From contig NZ_CP031356.1 of NCBI RefSeq assembly GCF_003355475.1, positions 124,001 through 188,000 of the forward strand: a stretch of DNA of 64,000 nucleotides, written 5' to 3'. The DNA comes from Brachybacterium saurashtrense. Lineage in GTDB: Bacteria; Actinomycetota; Actinomycetes; Actinomycetales; Dermabacteraceae. Numbering within the stretch: the first letter of the stretch is position 1; every line of letters begins with the position of its first letter. Shown here one piece after another: positions 16,972 to 25,752 of the stretch. Below the pieces are notes generated by a model. It did not search any database and was not told the DNA's origin. It saw only the letters and a program-made list of their open reading frames with translations. The translations under genes were made by a program, and so were the position numbers.

Positions 16972-17918
16972 CCGCGCTGCGGCGGCTGGCCCTGCGCCTG
17001 CTGCCCCTGGCCCGCCCCGACGTGCGGGAGGACTACGAGCGGATGCGCCGCCTGCAGCGGCGGATGGCCTCCCTGCCCGCGGCCCGCTACCGCACCCCCA
17101 CCTGGGACACCGTCTCCGACTCCGGGGACGGCCGGCGCGTGCCGGTGCGGGTGTTCACGCCGCGGGAGCGACGCCGCGAGGAGCTGCTGCTGTTCTTCCA
17201 CGGCGGCGGCTGGGTCACCGGGGACATCGAGTCCTACACCCCGGCCTGCGCCACGATGGCCGATCTCACCGGCTGCCGGGTGGCGTCGGTGGACTACCGC
17301 CTCGCCCCCGAGCACCCCTTTCCCGCCGGTCTGGAGGACTGCTACGGCACCGCCCGCGGCCTGCTCGAGGATCCCGGGCGCGCGGGGCTCGCCGAGGCCG
17401 GGCAGATCGTGCTGGTGGGGGACTCCGCGGGCGCGAACCTCGCCGCCGCCGTGAGCCTGCTGCTGCGCGAGCAGGGCCACCGCGTGCCCGATCGGCAGAT
17501 CCTGCTGTACCCGGTGATGCACTGGGACCACGATCCCGCCACCTCCCCCTTCGAGTCGGTGCGCCTATACGGCAGCGACCGGCGCCTCACCACCGACGAG
17601 ATCGAGGACTACCTCGCGCTGTACGTCCCCGAGCCGGCGCAGCGCCGCCACCGGCTGGTGTCCCCGCTGATGGCGGAGGACCTCTCCGGCCAGCCGGACA
17701 CCCTGCTGCTCTCCGCCGAGCTGGACCTGCTGCGCGACGAGGGGGAGGCCTACGCCCATGCGCTCGCCGCGGCCGGCGCCCGGGTGCGTCTGCACCGTCT
17801 GGAGCGCGCCGCGCACGGGGTGATCACGCTGCCCCGCTTCGCCCGCCCGCTGAAGGACGCCTATCGGGTGATCGAGGAGTTCCTCGACCAGGGGCCCACG
17901 GCGCCGGGGGGACCATGA
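16968..17918 (+). CDS. Alpha/beta hydrolase, hormone-sensitive-lipase type (cassette gene 1)
   Basis: The 316-residue protein has a complete HSL-type active site: HGGGW oxyanion motif (LFFHGGGWVTGD), nucleophile Ser153 in VGDSAGANLA, acid in LLSAELDLLRDEG and His283 in ERAAHGVITL. Such enzymes hydrolyse short-chain esters or acyl groups. The ATG overlaps the stop of the 14-codon leader ORF. Its own stop at 17918 overlaps the start of the next gene (ATGA), so leader, hydrolase, acyltransferase and zinc-ribbon membrane protein form one translationally coupled unit. Pairing with an acyltransferase suggests that the cassette builds and trims an ester or acyl conjugate; this is inference. Confidence 0.9.
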   Translation: MTALRRLALRLLPLARPDVREDYERMRRLQRRMASLPAARYRTPTWDTVSDSGDGRRVPVRVFTPRERRREELLLFFHGGGWVTGDIESYTPACATMADLTGCRVASVDYRLAPEHPFPAGLEDCYGTARGLLEDPGRAGLAEAGQIVLVGDSAGANLAAAVSLLLREQGHRVPDRQILLYPVMHWDHDPATSPFESVRLYGSDRRLTTDEIEDYLALYVPEPAQRRHRLVSPLMAEDLSGQPDTLLLSAELDLLRDEGEAYAHALAAAGARVRLHRLERAAHGVITLPRFARPLKDAYRVIEEFLDQGPTAPGGP

Positions 17919-19393
17919 GGCCGGCGGGGCACCGGCGGCACTGGGTGCGCCTGGACAACGCCTCGAACATCTTCCTCGCCGCGCACAGCGAGGTGGACAC
18001 CAAGGTGTTCCGCCTGGGCGCCGAGCTGGACCACGAGGTGGATCCCGCCCTCCTGCAGGAGGCGCTGGAGGCGACCCTCGAGCGCTTCCCGCTCTACCGC
18101 GCCGTGCTGCGCCGCGGAGTGTTCTGGTACTACCTCCAGGAGAGCGACCTGCGGCCGGTGGTGGTCCCGGAGACCGAGCACCCCTGCGCCCCGATCTACC
18201 AGGCCGATCGCCGCACGCTGCTGTTCCGGGTGGTGCACCATCGCCGGCGGGTGGGGCTGGAGGTGTTCCACGCCCTCTCCGACGGCACCGGGGCGCTGTG
18301 GTTTCTCACCGCTCTGCTCGACGCCTACGTGCGTCGACGGTTCCCCGCCGCGGACCAGCCCCCGCCCGCGCCGGAGCGGCCCGACCCGGCCCCCGAGGAG
18401 GCGGTGCACACGCTCACCACCGACTCCTTCGTCCAGCACTTCCGGCGGCGCACCCGCCGGGCGGGCCGTGCCGGTGCGCCGCGGGAGACGGACCACGAGG
18501 AGTTCCTGCGCGAGGCCGCCCCGGCCGTGCTCACCGTCGAGAGGGCACCGGCCGCGCCGCCCGGGCAGGCGCCCCACCGCCCGGCGCCGTCGCCGCCGGG
18601 ACGGTCGGCCCCGGAGCCGACGGGGCGGGATGCCGCCGCGCCGCCGCGGCGGGTGCACCGTGTGCGCGGCACTCGCACCCCGGATCACCGCCCCCGCGTG
18701 CTCGAGCTGAGCATGCCCGTCGCCCCCGTGCTGGCGCTCGCCCGGGAGGAGGGGGTGGCGATGTCGATGTACCTCACCGCGGTGCTCTTCGAGGCGCTGC
18801 GCCGCACCGGCGCGGGCGGTCGCGCGGCCCCCACCCTCGCGGCCTCGGTGCCGGTGAACCTGCGGCAGTTCTTCCCCTCCAGCTCCGCCCGCAACTTCTT
18901 CGCCACCCTCACCGTCGCCCACACCTACGGCGCGGGGGACGACGCCCTCGGCGCCGTGGCCCGGCGCCTCCAGGAGGACTTCCGCGCCGGGGCGGCCCCG
19001 GCCGCGCTCGCGCAGAGGGTGCGGCGGCTGCTGCGCCTGGAGCGCGCGCCCCTCGCCCGCATCGTGCCCCGCCCCCTCAAGGACCTGCTGCTGGGCCAGA
19101 TCAACCGGGCGAACAACCGCGGCCTCACCGTGGCGCTGTCCAACCTGGGCCGGGTGACGCTGCCGGAGCCGGCCGCCTCCCACGTGGGCCGGATGCAGTT
19201 CCAGGTCTCCGCCGCCCGCCCCCAGTTCTGCGCCATCTCCCACGCGGGCCACCTCACGATCACCTTCACCTCCCCCTTCGTGGAGACCGACCACGTGCGG
19301 GAGTTCGCCCGGCTGCTCACCGCGGAGGGCGTGGAGGTCACCCTCGCCGCCTCCCGCACCACCGAGGCGGAGCTCGCGGCGGTGGGACGATGA
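17915..19393 (+). CDS. Condensation-domain-like acyltransferase (cassette gene 2)
   Basis: The 492-residue protein has the CoA-dependent acyltransferase/NRPS condensation fold. The catalytic pattern HxxxDG is seen as EVFHALSDGTG (about residues 108-118). GLTVALSNLGRVTLPE near the C-terminus matches the conserved loop of PapA-, alcohol acetyltransferase- and wax-ester-synthase-like enzymes. A Pro/Ala-rich, probably disordered insert of roughly 40 residues lies between the halves (about 207-250). There is no carrier protein or adenylation domain nearby, so a free acyl-CoA donor is more likely than nonribosomal synthesis. It starts four bases inside the previous gene and ends overlapping the next by four. 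Confidence 0.78.
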   Translation: MRPAGHRRHWVRLDNASNIFLAAHSEVDTKVFRLGAELDHEVDPALLQEALEATLERFPLYRAVLRRGVFWYYLQESDLRPVVVPETEHPCAPIYQADRRTLLFRVVHHRRRVGLEVFHALSDGTGALWFLTALLDAYVRRRFPAADQPPPAPERPDPAPEEAVHTLTTDSFVQHFRRRTRRAGRAGAPRETDHEEFLREAAPAVLTVERAPAAPPGQAPHRPAPSPPGRSAPEPTGRDAAAPPRRVHRVRGTRTPDHRPRVLELSMPVAPVLALAREEGVAMSMYLTAVLFEALRRTGAGGRAAPTLAASVPVNLRQFFPSSSARNFFATLTVAHTYGAGDDALGAVARRLQEDFRAGAAPAALAQRVRRLLRLERAPLARIVPRPLKDLLLGQINRANNRGLTVALSNLGRVTLPEPAASHVGRMQFQVSAARPQFCAISHAGHLTITFTSPFVETDHVREFARLLTAEGVEVTLAASRTTEAELAAVGR

Positions 19394-20055
19394 GACGCTG
19401 CCCCGACTGCCGGCTCGCCGTGGAGGGGGAGTGGGCCCGCTGCCCCCTGTGCACGGCGCCCCTCACCGGCGAGAGCGCGCCCAGCCCGCTGCCCGCCGTG
19501 CCGCTGCGCTTCACCCGCCGGCGCGTGTTGCGGGTGCTCACGCTCACCTCGCTGGCCGTGATCGGCCTGTCCTTCCTGGCGCAGCTGCTGTTCGACGCGG
19601 ACAGGGAGAGCATCGGGGCGCTGCGCTCGATCTGGCTGGGCGTCGTCGCGACCTGGCTGGTGGTGCTGGTCGCCGCCGGCAAGCGGCGCAACCTCGCCAA
19701 GTTCGTCGTCTATCTCGTCGCGCTCGCCGGCGGGGTGTGCGTCTACTGGGACTACCTCACCGGCTGGGACGCGTGGTCGCTCACCTACGTGGTGCCGATC
19801 CTGTGCGCCTCCTCCCTGGTGGGGCTGATGATCACCGTGCGCGTGATCCGCATGCCCGTGGGCGACCACGTCGTCTACACCGGGCTGACGGTGCTGCTGG
19901 GGCTCACCCCGCTGGTGTTCCTCGCCCTGGGCTGGGTGGGCACCGCGATCCCCTCCGCGCTGTGCGGCGCGTTGAGCCTGGTGGTGCTGGCGGCGCTGCT
20001 CACGATGCGCGGCGGCGCGGTGCGCCACGAGCTCGCCACCCGCCTGCACCTGTGA
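19390..20055 (+). CDS. Zinc-ribbon multi-pass membrane protein, DUF6320-like (cassette gene 3)
   Basis: The 221-residue product begins with a compact zinc ribbon (CPDC at residues 4-7 and CPLC near residue 20) followed by about six membrane helices from residue 45 to the end. This architecture fits DUF6320-type proteins, which in my recollection often accompany an alcohol-acetyltransferase-like protein and an alpha/beta hydrolase; the biochemical role is unknown. ATG 19390 overlaps the acyltransferase stop (ATGA). It may scaffold or present a membrane substrate for the two enzymes. The 169 bases after it carry a TAAGAT box at 20132-20137 that probably belongs to the next gene. Confidence 0.78.
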   Translation: MRRCPDCRLAVEGEWARCPLCTAPLTGESAPSPLPAVPLRFTRRRVLRVLTLTSLAVIGLSFLAQLLFDADRESIGALRSIWLGVVATWLVVLVAAGKRRNLAKFVVYLVALAGGVCVYWDYLTGWDAWSLTYVVPILCASSLVGLMITVRVIRMPVGDHVVYTGLTVLLGLTPLVFLALGWVGTAIPSALCGALSLVVLAALLTMRGGAVRHELATRLHL

Positions 20056-20224
20056 GCCCGCCCCGTCGGGCGTGACGCATCCCGCCCGCCGGGCCCCGGC
20101 GCGCCGACGGCCCCGCCGGCGGCCTGCTCCCTAAGATGCGAGGCGCACCCCGTGCCCCGGGCACGACGCTCCGCGCGGCAGGGACACGCATTCCCCGAGC
20201 GCCCACCAGCAGGAGAGAAGGTCG

Positions 20225-22030
20225 ATGGACAGGGATCGGCACGCCGACGGGACCCAGGACGCGGACTGGATCTTCGCCGTCGACGACCCCCACAGCCTGC
20301 CCACCGACCGCCTGCCCGACCGCGCCGAGTTCGATCGCTACGCCACCCCGCTGCTGGCGCGCCGCGCCGGCGGGCCCGCGCTGCCGGGCGCGGAGAACGA
20401 GACCGTCGACCTCTCCGACCTCGACCTCGAGGCGCCGGGGGCACCGGAACGCTCCGCCGCCGAGCCGGACACCGCCACCGGAGCGATCCCCGTGCTCGGC
20501 CCGGAGGGCGAGGAGGCCGACGCCGATGCCGAGGGCGCCGACCGCGCCGGCACCGCCACAGCACCGCCCGCCGGCCGCGGCGACGAGGCGCTGGTCGCGC
20601 CGCTGTCGCGCCCCGGCGCCGTCTCCTATGCCCGCTCCGGCACCACCCCCAACGCCGAGCACGACGAGGTCCCGCCAAACGGCTTCGTGCTCCCGGAGCG
20701 CTTCGCCGAGCTGGGGGTGTTCGACGCCCTCCGGGACCTGGCCGCGCTGATCTGTCTCGCCGCCGCGTTCACCACCACCTTCACCGTGGCGCACCTGCCC
20801 GCTCTCGAGATCGCGGGAAGGATCGCGATCGGCACCGGCCTGGTCGCGCTGGTGGCCGTGCACCTGCTGCGCTGGGTGCCGCAGACCCCTCCGCTGCGCG
20901 CGGTGCGGGTGCTGCGCGTGGCGGGCATGCTGCCCGCCCTGCTCACCGCCGTGGGCGTGGTGCTCGCCGACCTCGTGCTCTCCCTGCCGGTGCTGTTCGC
21001 CTCCCTGCCGGACGGCCCGCCGGTGGGGATCGGGATCGGGGTGTCCCTGCTGCTGCTCGGTGCGCTCCTCGGCGTCGAGCCCCGTGCCCACGAGGGCTAC
21101 CTGCCCCAGGCCCGCGCCCGCGCCATCGCACGCCGGGCGCTGGTGGGGGTGGCGGGCGCTACCGCCGCGGCCCTGCTGCTCGCCCTGGTGATGCTGATCG
21201 GGCGCGTGTTCACCACCGGCTGGGCATACTCCCTGGTGACCTTCGGCAGCACGCTGCTGTCCGCGCTGCTGCTGGGGATCGTGCTCGCCTCCGCCCTGCT
21301 GCGCGAGCGCTCCTGGTACGTGTTCTCCACCGCGGTGGTGGCCGCGCTGGTCATCGCCGCCCTCGCCGACAACACCCTGGGCCTGCAGTTCGCGGCGCCG
21401 CGCAGCGCGGCCTCCGGCTTCGTGTACCTGCCGTTCCTGGTCGCCGCGTTCGGGCTGATGATCTCCCGCTCCTTCGTGCGCACCATGCCCGTCTCCTTCC
21501 GCCGCACCGACTGGCTGGTGTACTGCGTGCGCGCCTTCGAGCTCAGCGCGGTGATGCACGCCGCGGCGGTGCTGTGGCACGTGCTCGCCGCCATCGCGGC
21601 GCTCGCGGGCCGCGCCCCCGGCAGCCCGCAGCTGCACCTCATCGACGCCGTGGTGTGCGTCTGCTTCGTGGTGGTCTCCCTCTTCGGCCGCACCGCGCTG
21701 CTGACCCGGCCCGCGGTGAGCGCCCGCGCGAGCGGCGTGGTGGCGGGGATCGTGCTGGTGGTGGTGGGCTTCCTGGACGTGATTGTGAACTCGCTGGCGA
21801 TGGCCGCGGGGGCCGGGCTGCTCACCGGCGGGGTCGCGCTCGCGATCGGTCTCGCGGCCGCGCTGATGCTCACCGTCCCCGCCCCGGTGCGGGACGAGTT
21901 CGGCGCACCGGACGTCACCCGCATGTTCGCCGACTTCCGGGCCCGGGACGGCGGCCGCGCCTCGCTGCTGGACCAGGTCCCGGACGTCACCGCGGAGACG
22001 GCCCGGCGCCGGGCCTTCCCCGCCCGCTGA
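20225..22030 (+). CDS. Large multi-pass membrane protein with acidic N-terminal region
   Basis: The 601-residue protein is not one I recognise. Residues 1 to about 165 are hydrophilic, rich in Asp, Ala, Gly and Pro, and probably disordered. From about residue 175 to 560 there are around 11 hydrophobic helices, and a short polar tail follows (RMFADFRARDGGRASLLDQV). No transporter signature or catalytic motif is obvious. AGGAGAG at 20211-20217 is a good ribosome site seven bases before the ATG. The candidate promoter TAAGAT at 20132-20137 would give a leader of about 80 nt, unlike the leaderless genes. Confidence 0.82.
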   Translation: MDRDRHADGTQDADWIFAVDDPHSLPTDRLPDRAEFDRYATPLLARRAGGPALPGAENETVDLSDLDLEAPGAPERSAAEPDTATGAIPVLGPEGEEADADAEGADRAGTATAPPAGRGDEALVAPLSRPGAVSYARSGTTPNAEHDEVPPNGFVLPERFAELGVFDALRDLAALICLAAAFTTTFTVAHLPALEIAGRIAIGTGLVALVAVHLLRWVPQTPPLRAVRVLRVAGMLPALLTAVGVVLADLVLSLPVLFASLPDGPPVGIGIGVSLLLLGALLGVEPRAHEGYLPQARARAIARRALVGVAGATAAALLLALVMLIGRVFTTGWAYSLVTFGSTLLSALLLGIVLASALLRERSWYVFSTAVVAALVIAALADNTLGLQFAAPRSAASGFVYLPFLVAAFGLMISRSFVRTMPVSFRRTDWLVYCVRAFELSAVMHAAAVLWHVLAAIAALAGRAPGSPQLHLIDAVVCVCFVVVSLFGRTALLTRPAVSARASGVVAGIVLVVVGFLDVIVNSLAMAAGAGLLTGGVALAIGLAAALMLTVPAPVRDEFGAPDVTRMFADFRARDGGRASLLDQVPDVTAETARRRAFPAR

Positions 22031-22039
22031 GCCCGGACC

Positions 22040-22156
22040 CGCGCGCGGCCCCGCCCGCCCTCGCCCCGCCCGTCCCCACCCCGCTCGCCCCCACCCGCGG
22101 GCGTCCTCGCCCACCCCGACCCCGCCGCCCCGTCGGCCCGTCCTCACCCCACCCCT
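22040..22156 (+). promoter_or_regulatory. C-rich, G-poor leader upstream of the uracil permease (possible rut site)
   Basis: In the 100 bases 22051-22150 I count 67 C, 20 G, 8 T and 5 A. The top strand is strongly C-rich and G-poor, although the region as a whole is as GC-rich as its neighbours. That skew is the hallmark of Rho utilisation sites, because such RNA is unstructured and C-rich. It could terminate transcription of the upstream membrane-protein gene or modulate the permease. Confidence 0.35.
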
Positions 22157-22166
22157 GGAGAGCATC

Positions 22167-23477
22167 ATGTTCCGCTGGAGTCTGCACGGCGACGGCCGCA
22201 CCGTCGCACCCGACGCGATCGTCCTGCCCGAGGAGCGGCTCGCCTGGCCGCTGACCATCGGGATCGGCGCGCAGCACGTGATCGCCATGTTCGGCGCCAC
22301 CTTCCTGGTGCCGGTGATCACCGGCTTCCCTCCGTCCACCACGCTGCTGTTCTCCGGCATCGGCACCCTGCTGTTCCTGCTCCTCACCCGCAACCGGGTG
22401 CCCAGCTACCTCGGCTCCTCCTTCGCGTTCATCGCCCCGATCACTGCCTCCACCCAGGCGGACTCCATGGAGGCCGCTCTCGGCGGCGTGCTGGTCACCG
22501 GGGTGCTGCTGGCGGGGCTGGGCCTGCTGGTGCAGAAGGTGGGCACCGCCTGGGTCGGCGCCCTGATGCCGCCGGTGGTGATGGGCTCGATCGTCGCGCT
22601 GATCGGGCTGAACCTGGTGCCCACCACCTACGAGAACAACTTCTCGCAGGCCCCGCTCACCGCGGTGCTCACCCTCGCCGCGATCGTCCTGTGCACCGCC
22701 CTGTTCCGCGGCCTGCTGGGACGCATCAGCGTGCTGGTAGGCGTGGTGGTGGGCTACGTCATCGCGGTGCTGCGCGGCGAGGTGGACTTCGCCCCGGTGC
22801 GGGAGGCGGCCTGGCTGGGCCTGCCCGAGTTCCACCACCCCACCTTCCAGCTGGGCCTGCTGCCGATCTTCCTGCCGGTGATCGTGGTGCTGCTGGCCGA
22901 GAACGTGGGCCACGTGACCAGCGTGGGCACCATGACCGGACGGAATCTCGACCACATGGTGGGCCGCACCCTCACCGCCGACGGCCTGGCCACTGCGCTC
23001 TCGGCCGGCTTCGGCGGCTCGCCCACCACCACCTACGGCGAGAACATCGGGGTCATGAGCGCTACCCGTGTGTACTCCACCGCCGCCTACTGGGTGGCCG
23101 GGCTGGTGGCGATTCTGCTGGCGATGTCACCCAAGGTGGGCGCGCTGATCAACACCATCCCGCCGGGGGTGCTGGGCGGCGTCACCTTCGTGCTGTACGG
23201 CCTGATCGCGATCGTCGGATTCCGCATGTGGGTGGACGGCGGCGTGGACTTCTCCAGCCCCCGCAACCAGATGACCGCCGGGATCTCGCTGGTGATCGCG
23301 ATCGCGGATCTGCACTGGGAGATCGGCGGCTTCGCGTTCACCGGCATCGCGCTCGGCACCGTCGCCGCTCTGGCCGTCTACCACCTGATGGGCCGGCTGG
23401 GCCGGCTCACCGGCACCGAGGCCCCGCCGGAGCCGCTGGTGGGGGCCGGGTCGGAGCACGCGCCCCGCGAGAGCTGA
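22167..23477 (+). CDS. uraA: Uracil permease-like nucleobase transporter (NCS2)
   Basis: The 436-residue protein has about 14 membrane helices and NCS2 landmarks. QHVIAMFGATFLVPVITG lies in the first transmembrane region. AENVGHVTSVG carries the first substrate-binding Glu, equivalent to Glu241 of E. coli UraA, and SPTTTYGENIGVM the second, equivalent to Glu290. The TTTYGENIG form is characteristic of uracil/proton symporters as opposed to xanthine/urate members. The N-terminal stretch before helix 1 is about 25 residues. GGAG lies eight bases before the ATG. No pyr genes are adjacent; the C-rich leader ahead of it may regulate it. Confidence 0.92.
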   Translation: MFRWSLHGDGRTVAPDAIVLPEERLAWPLTIGIGAQHVIAMFGATFLVPVITGFPPSTTLLFSGIGTLLFLLLTRNRVPSYLGSSFAFIAPITASTQADSMEAALGGVLVTGVLLAGLGLLVQKVGTAWVGALMPPVVMGSIVALIGLNLVPTTYENNFSQAPLTAVLTLAAIVLCTALFRGLLGRISVLVGVVVGYVIAVLRGEVDFAPVREAAWLGLPEFHHPTFQLGLLPIFLPVIVVLLAENVGHVTSVGTMTGRNLDHMVGRTLTADGLATALSAGFGGSPTTTYGENIGVMSATRVYSTAAYWVAGLVAILLAMSPKVGALINTIPPGVLGGVTFVLYGLIAIVGFRMWVDGGVDFSSPRNQMTAGISLVIAIADLHWEIGGFAFTGIALGTVAALAVYHLMGRLGRLTGTEAPPEPLVGAGSEHAPRES

Positions 23478-23511
23478 CGGCGCCGGCGAGCGGCCGGCGA
23501 GGCGACGTGCC

Positions 23512-23537
23512 GGCCGGGCGCCAAGGCGCGCCCGGCC
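23512..23537 (+). terminator. Stem-loop downstream of the uracil permease
   Basis: A perfect 10-base-pair stem (GGCCGGGCGC with GCGCCCGGCC) encloses a six-base loop, 35 bases past the permease stop. There is no T-tract. The remaining bases to the next gene at 23717 carry a TAGGCT box (23658-23663) that may be its promoter -10. Confidence 0.55.
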
Positions 23538-23716
23538 CGCGGCCAATGTGAGGTCGCCGACCGTGCCGCTCCCCGGAGATGCGCCGTGAGGTCCGTGCTC
23601 ACCAGGGATGATGCCCGATCGTGTCCCTTTATCGCAGACGGGTCCCGATTCTGACCGTAGGCTGAGGATCCTGCACAGTGGATGAGACCTCCCCATCGCA
23701 ACAGGAAAGGACGGGT

Positions 23717-25603
23717 ATGAGCACCCCACGCCCGGCCGACGAGAGGGACGGCGACACCGCCAGCCCCCTCTCCGAATGGCCGGAAGACCTCCCCACCACG
23801 GTCCACCTCCCGCGATCCCAGCAGATCGCCACGGACGACTCCGACGACGAGATCACCGAGAAGCTGCGCCGCCAGGGCGCGCGGATCGGGAAGGGCACCA
23901 TCGCCCCGGCGGTGTTCTGGCCCTCGCTCAGCGTGATCCTCGTGGTCGCCGTACTCTCCATCCTGTTCCCCGAGACCGCCAGCACCGCGATGCAGGGCAC
24001 CCAGGGCTGGATCGTGGCGAACCTGGGCTGGTTCTACATGCTGGCCATCGGCGTCTTCGTGGCCTTCTCCATCATCATCGCGCTGTCCTCCTGGGGAACG
24101 ATCCGGCTGGGACGCGACGACGACAAGCCCGAGTTCGGACTGCTGAGCTGGTTCGCGATGCTGTTCTCCGCCGGCATGGGCGTGGGCCTCGTCTTCTACG
24201 GCGTGGCCGAGCCGCTCGGCTACACCACCGGCAACGAGAAGCCGGGCTGGTCCGGCGAGGGCGTGGAGCTCTCCGGCGACGCGATGGCGCAGACCTTCGT
24301 GCACTGGGGCCTGCACCCGTGGGCCGCCTATGCCGTGATCGGTCTCGCGCTCGCCTACGCGATCCACCGCCGCGGCCGTCCCGTCTCGATCCGCTGGGCG
24401 CTGGAGCCGGTCTTCGGCGAGCGGGTCAAGGGCTGGGTCGGCGACGTCATCGACATCCTCGCCATCTTCGGCACCGTGTTCGGCATCGCCACCTCCCTGG
24501 GCCTCGGCGCCCAGCAGATCGGCGCCGGCATGCAGGTGATCGGCGTGGTCGACGAGGCGTCCACCAACTTCCTGGTGATCCTCATCGTGGTGATCACGTT
24601 CCTGGCCACCTTCTCCGTGATCAGCGGCGTGGGCGTCGGCATCAAGTGGCTCTCCAACGGCAACCTCACCCTCGCCGGGCTGCTGGCCATCACGGCGCTC
24701 GTGTTCGGGCCCACGGTGTTCATCTTCCAGAACTTCGTGGAGTCGCTGGGCATCTACCTCACCAACATCTTCCACCTCACCCTCGACGTGGGCGCGTACA
24801 CCCGCTCCGAGGAGGCGCAGAGCTGGTTCTCCGGCAACACGCTGTTCTACTGGGGCTGGTGGATCGCCTGGGCGCCCTTCGTGGGCGTGTTCATCGCCCG
24901 CATCTCCAAGGGCCGCACCGTGCGGGAGTTCGTCTCCGGCGTGCTGCTGGTCCCCACCCTGGTGGGCATGCTCTGGTTCTCGATCTGGGGCGGCAACGGC
25001 CTGTACCGCCAGTGGTTCGGGGCCGGGGACCTCGGCGACATCACCGCCGAGGAGTCGATGTTCCGCATCTTCGAGCAGTTCCCCGCCACCCAGCTGCTGT
25101 CGGTGCTGGGCATCATCCTGGTCGCGGTCTTCTTCATCACCTCCTCGGACTCCGGCTCGCTGGTGGTGGACATGCTCGCCTCCGGCGGTCACCCGAACCC
25201 GCCGATCTGGTCCCGCGTGCTGTGGGCGCTGATGGAGGGCCTGCTGGCCGCCGCGCTGCTGCTCTCCGGCGGGCTCACCTCGCTGCAGGCCGGCTCCCTG
25301 GTGACGGCGCTGCCGTTCAGCATCATCCTGCTGCTGATGTGCGTGGCGCTGGTGAAGGCGCTGAGCCTGGACCGGGCGGTGCTGCGCGAGCACGACCGCC
25401 TGCGGCGCCTCGACGCGGTCACCGAGCACATCGCCGGGGAGTTCGGCCAGAACTATCCCTCGACCGACGAGGTCACCGAGCTGGTGGACGATCGGATCGA
25501 CTACCGGCTCTCCCGCTCCCGCGGGATCATGGGCCGCTCCGGCGCGGCGAAGGGCAAGCGTGAGGGAGGCGGCGCGCCCAGCGCCCCGACCACGCAGGAC
25601 TGA
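23717..25603 (+). CDS. BCCT-family betaine/carnitine/choline transporter (second copy)
   Basis: The start is ATG 23717, seven bases after GGAAAGGA; a GTG at 23678 is in frame but lacks a site. The 628-residue product has an N-terminal cytosolic region of about 75 residues, 12 membrane helices and the signatures GMGVGLVFYGVAEP and LFYWGWWIAWAPFVGVFIAR. The GMGVG motif still suggests sodium-coupled uptake. The C-terminal tail is about 90 residues and lacks the long coiled coil of the first BCCT (9315-11222), so the two copies may sense osmotic stress differently. It is flanked by stem-loops on both sides and so is probably monocistronic. Confidence 0.94.
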   Translation: MSTPRPADERDGDTASPLSEWPEDLPTTVHLPRSQQIATDDSDDEITEKLRRQGARIGKGTIAPAVFWPSLSVILVVAVLSILFPETASTAMQGTQGWIVANLGWFYMLAIGVFVAFSIIIALSSWGTIRLGRDDDKPEFGLLSWFAMLFSAGMGVGLVFYGVAEPLGYTTGNEKPGWSGEGVELSGDAMAQTFVHWGLHPWAAYAVIGLALAYAIHRRGRPVSIRWALEPVFGERVKGWVGDVIDILAIFGTVFGIATSLGLGAQQIGAGMQVIGVVDEASTNFLVILIVVITFLATFSVISGVGVGIKWLSNGNLTLAGLLAITALVFGPTVFIFQNFVESLGIYLTNIFHLTLDVGAYTRSEEAQSWFSGNTLFYWGWWIAWAPFVGVFIARISKGRTVREFVSGVLLVPTLVGMLWFSIWGGNGLYRQWFGAGDLGDITAEESMFRIFEQFPATQLLSVLGIILVAVFFITSSDSGSLVVDMLASGGHPNPPIWSRVLWALMEGLLAAALLLSGGLTSLQAGSLVTALPFSIILLLMCVALVKALSLDRAVLREHDRLRRLDAVTEHIAGEFGQNYPSTDEVTELVDDRIDYRLSRSRGIMGRSGAAKGKREGGGAPSAPTTQD

Positions 25604-25622
25604 CCCTCCCCGCTCCGGGAGA

Positions 25623-25656
25623 ACGGCGGCCGGTGCCCTCGGGCACCGGCCGCCGT
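25623..25656 (+). terminator. Strong stem-loop downstream of the second BCCT gene
   Basis: A perfect inverted repeat of 16 bases flanks a two-base centre (realistically a 15-base-pair stem with a four-base loop), 20 bases beyond the stop. The core is GGCGGCCGGTGCCC and its complement. There is no T-tract. It separates the transporter from the iron operon. Confidence 0.75.
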
Positions 25657-25733
25657 CGCATGCCCGGGAGGCCGTGCGGAGTGAGCGGGATCACGCACCG
25701 CGAGATGCGCACGAATGGACGCGCACATTTCGC

Positions 25734-25752
25734 TGAGGTTAGGCTCACCTTA
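25734..25752 (+). promoter_or_regulatory. DtxR/IdeR-type iron box over the -10 of the siderophore operon
   Basis: TGAGGTTAGGCTCACCTTA matches the 19-base DtxR/IdeR consensus TTAGGTTAGGCTAACCTAA at 16 of 19 positions. It contains the -10 hexamer TAGGCT (25740-25745), which is six bases ahead of ATG 25752. The last base of the box is the A of that ATG. Iron-loaded repressor bound here would block RNA polymerase, so the operon should be expressed only in iron starvation. Confidence 0.88.

Noticed and set aside
18400-18700. Nonribosomal peptide synthesis cluster around the condensation-like protein
   Set aside because: There is no adenylation, carrier or thioesterase domain nearby, so the protein is better read as a stand-alone acyltransferase.
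20056-20224. A possible riboswitch ahead of the large membrane protein
   Set aside because: I see only simple GC hairpins and a TAAGAT box; no conserved riboswitch core is recognisable.
25739-25745. Other TTAGGCT or TAGGCT words in the window as possible iron boxes
   Set aside because: Most (for example at 5562 and 23658) match only the -10-like core and lack the flanking dyad; only 25734-25752 has the full 19-base pattern.
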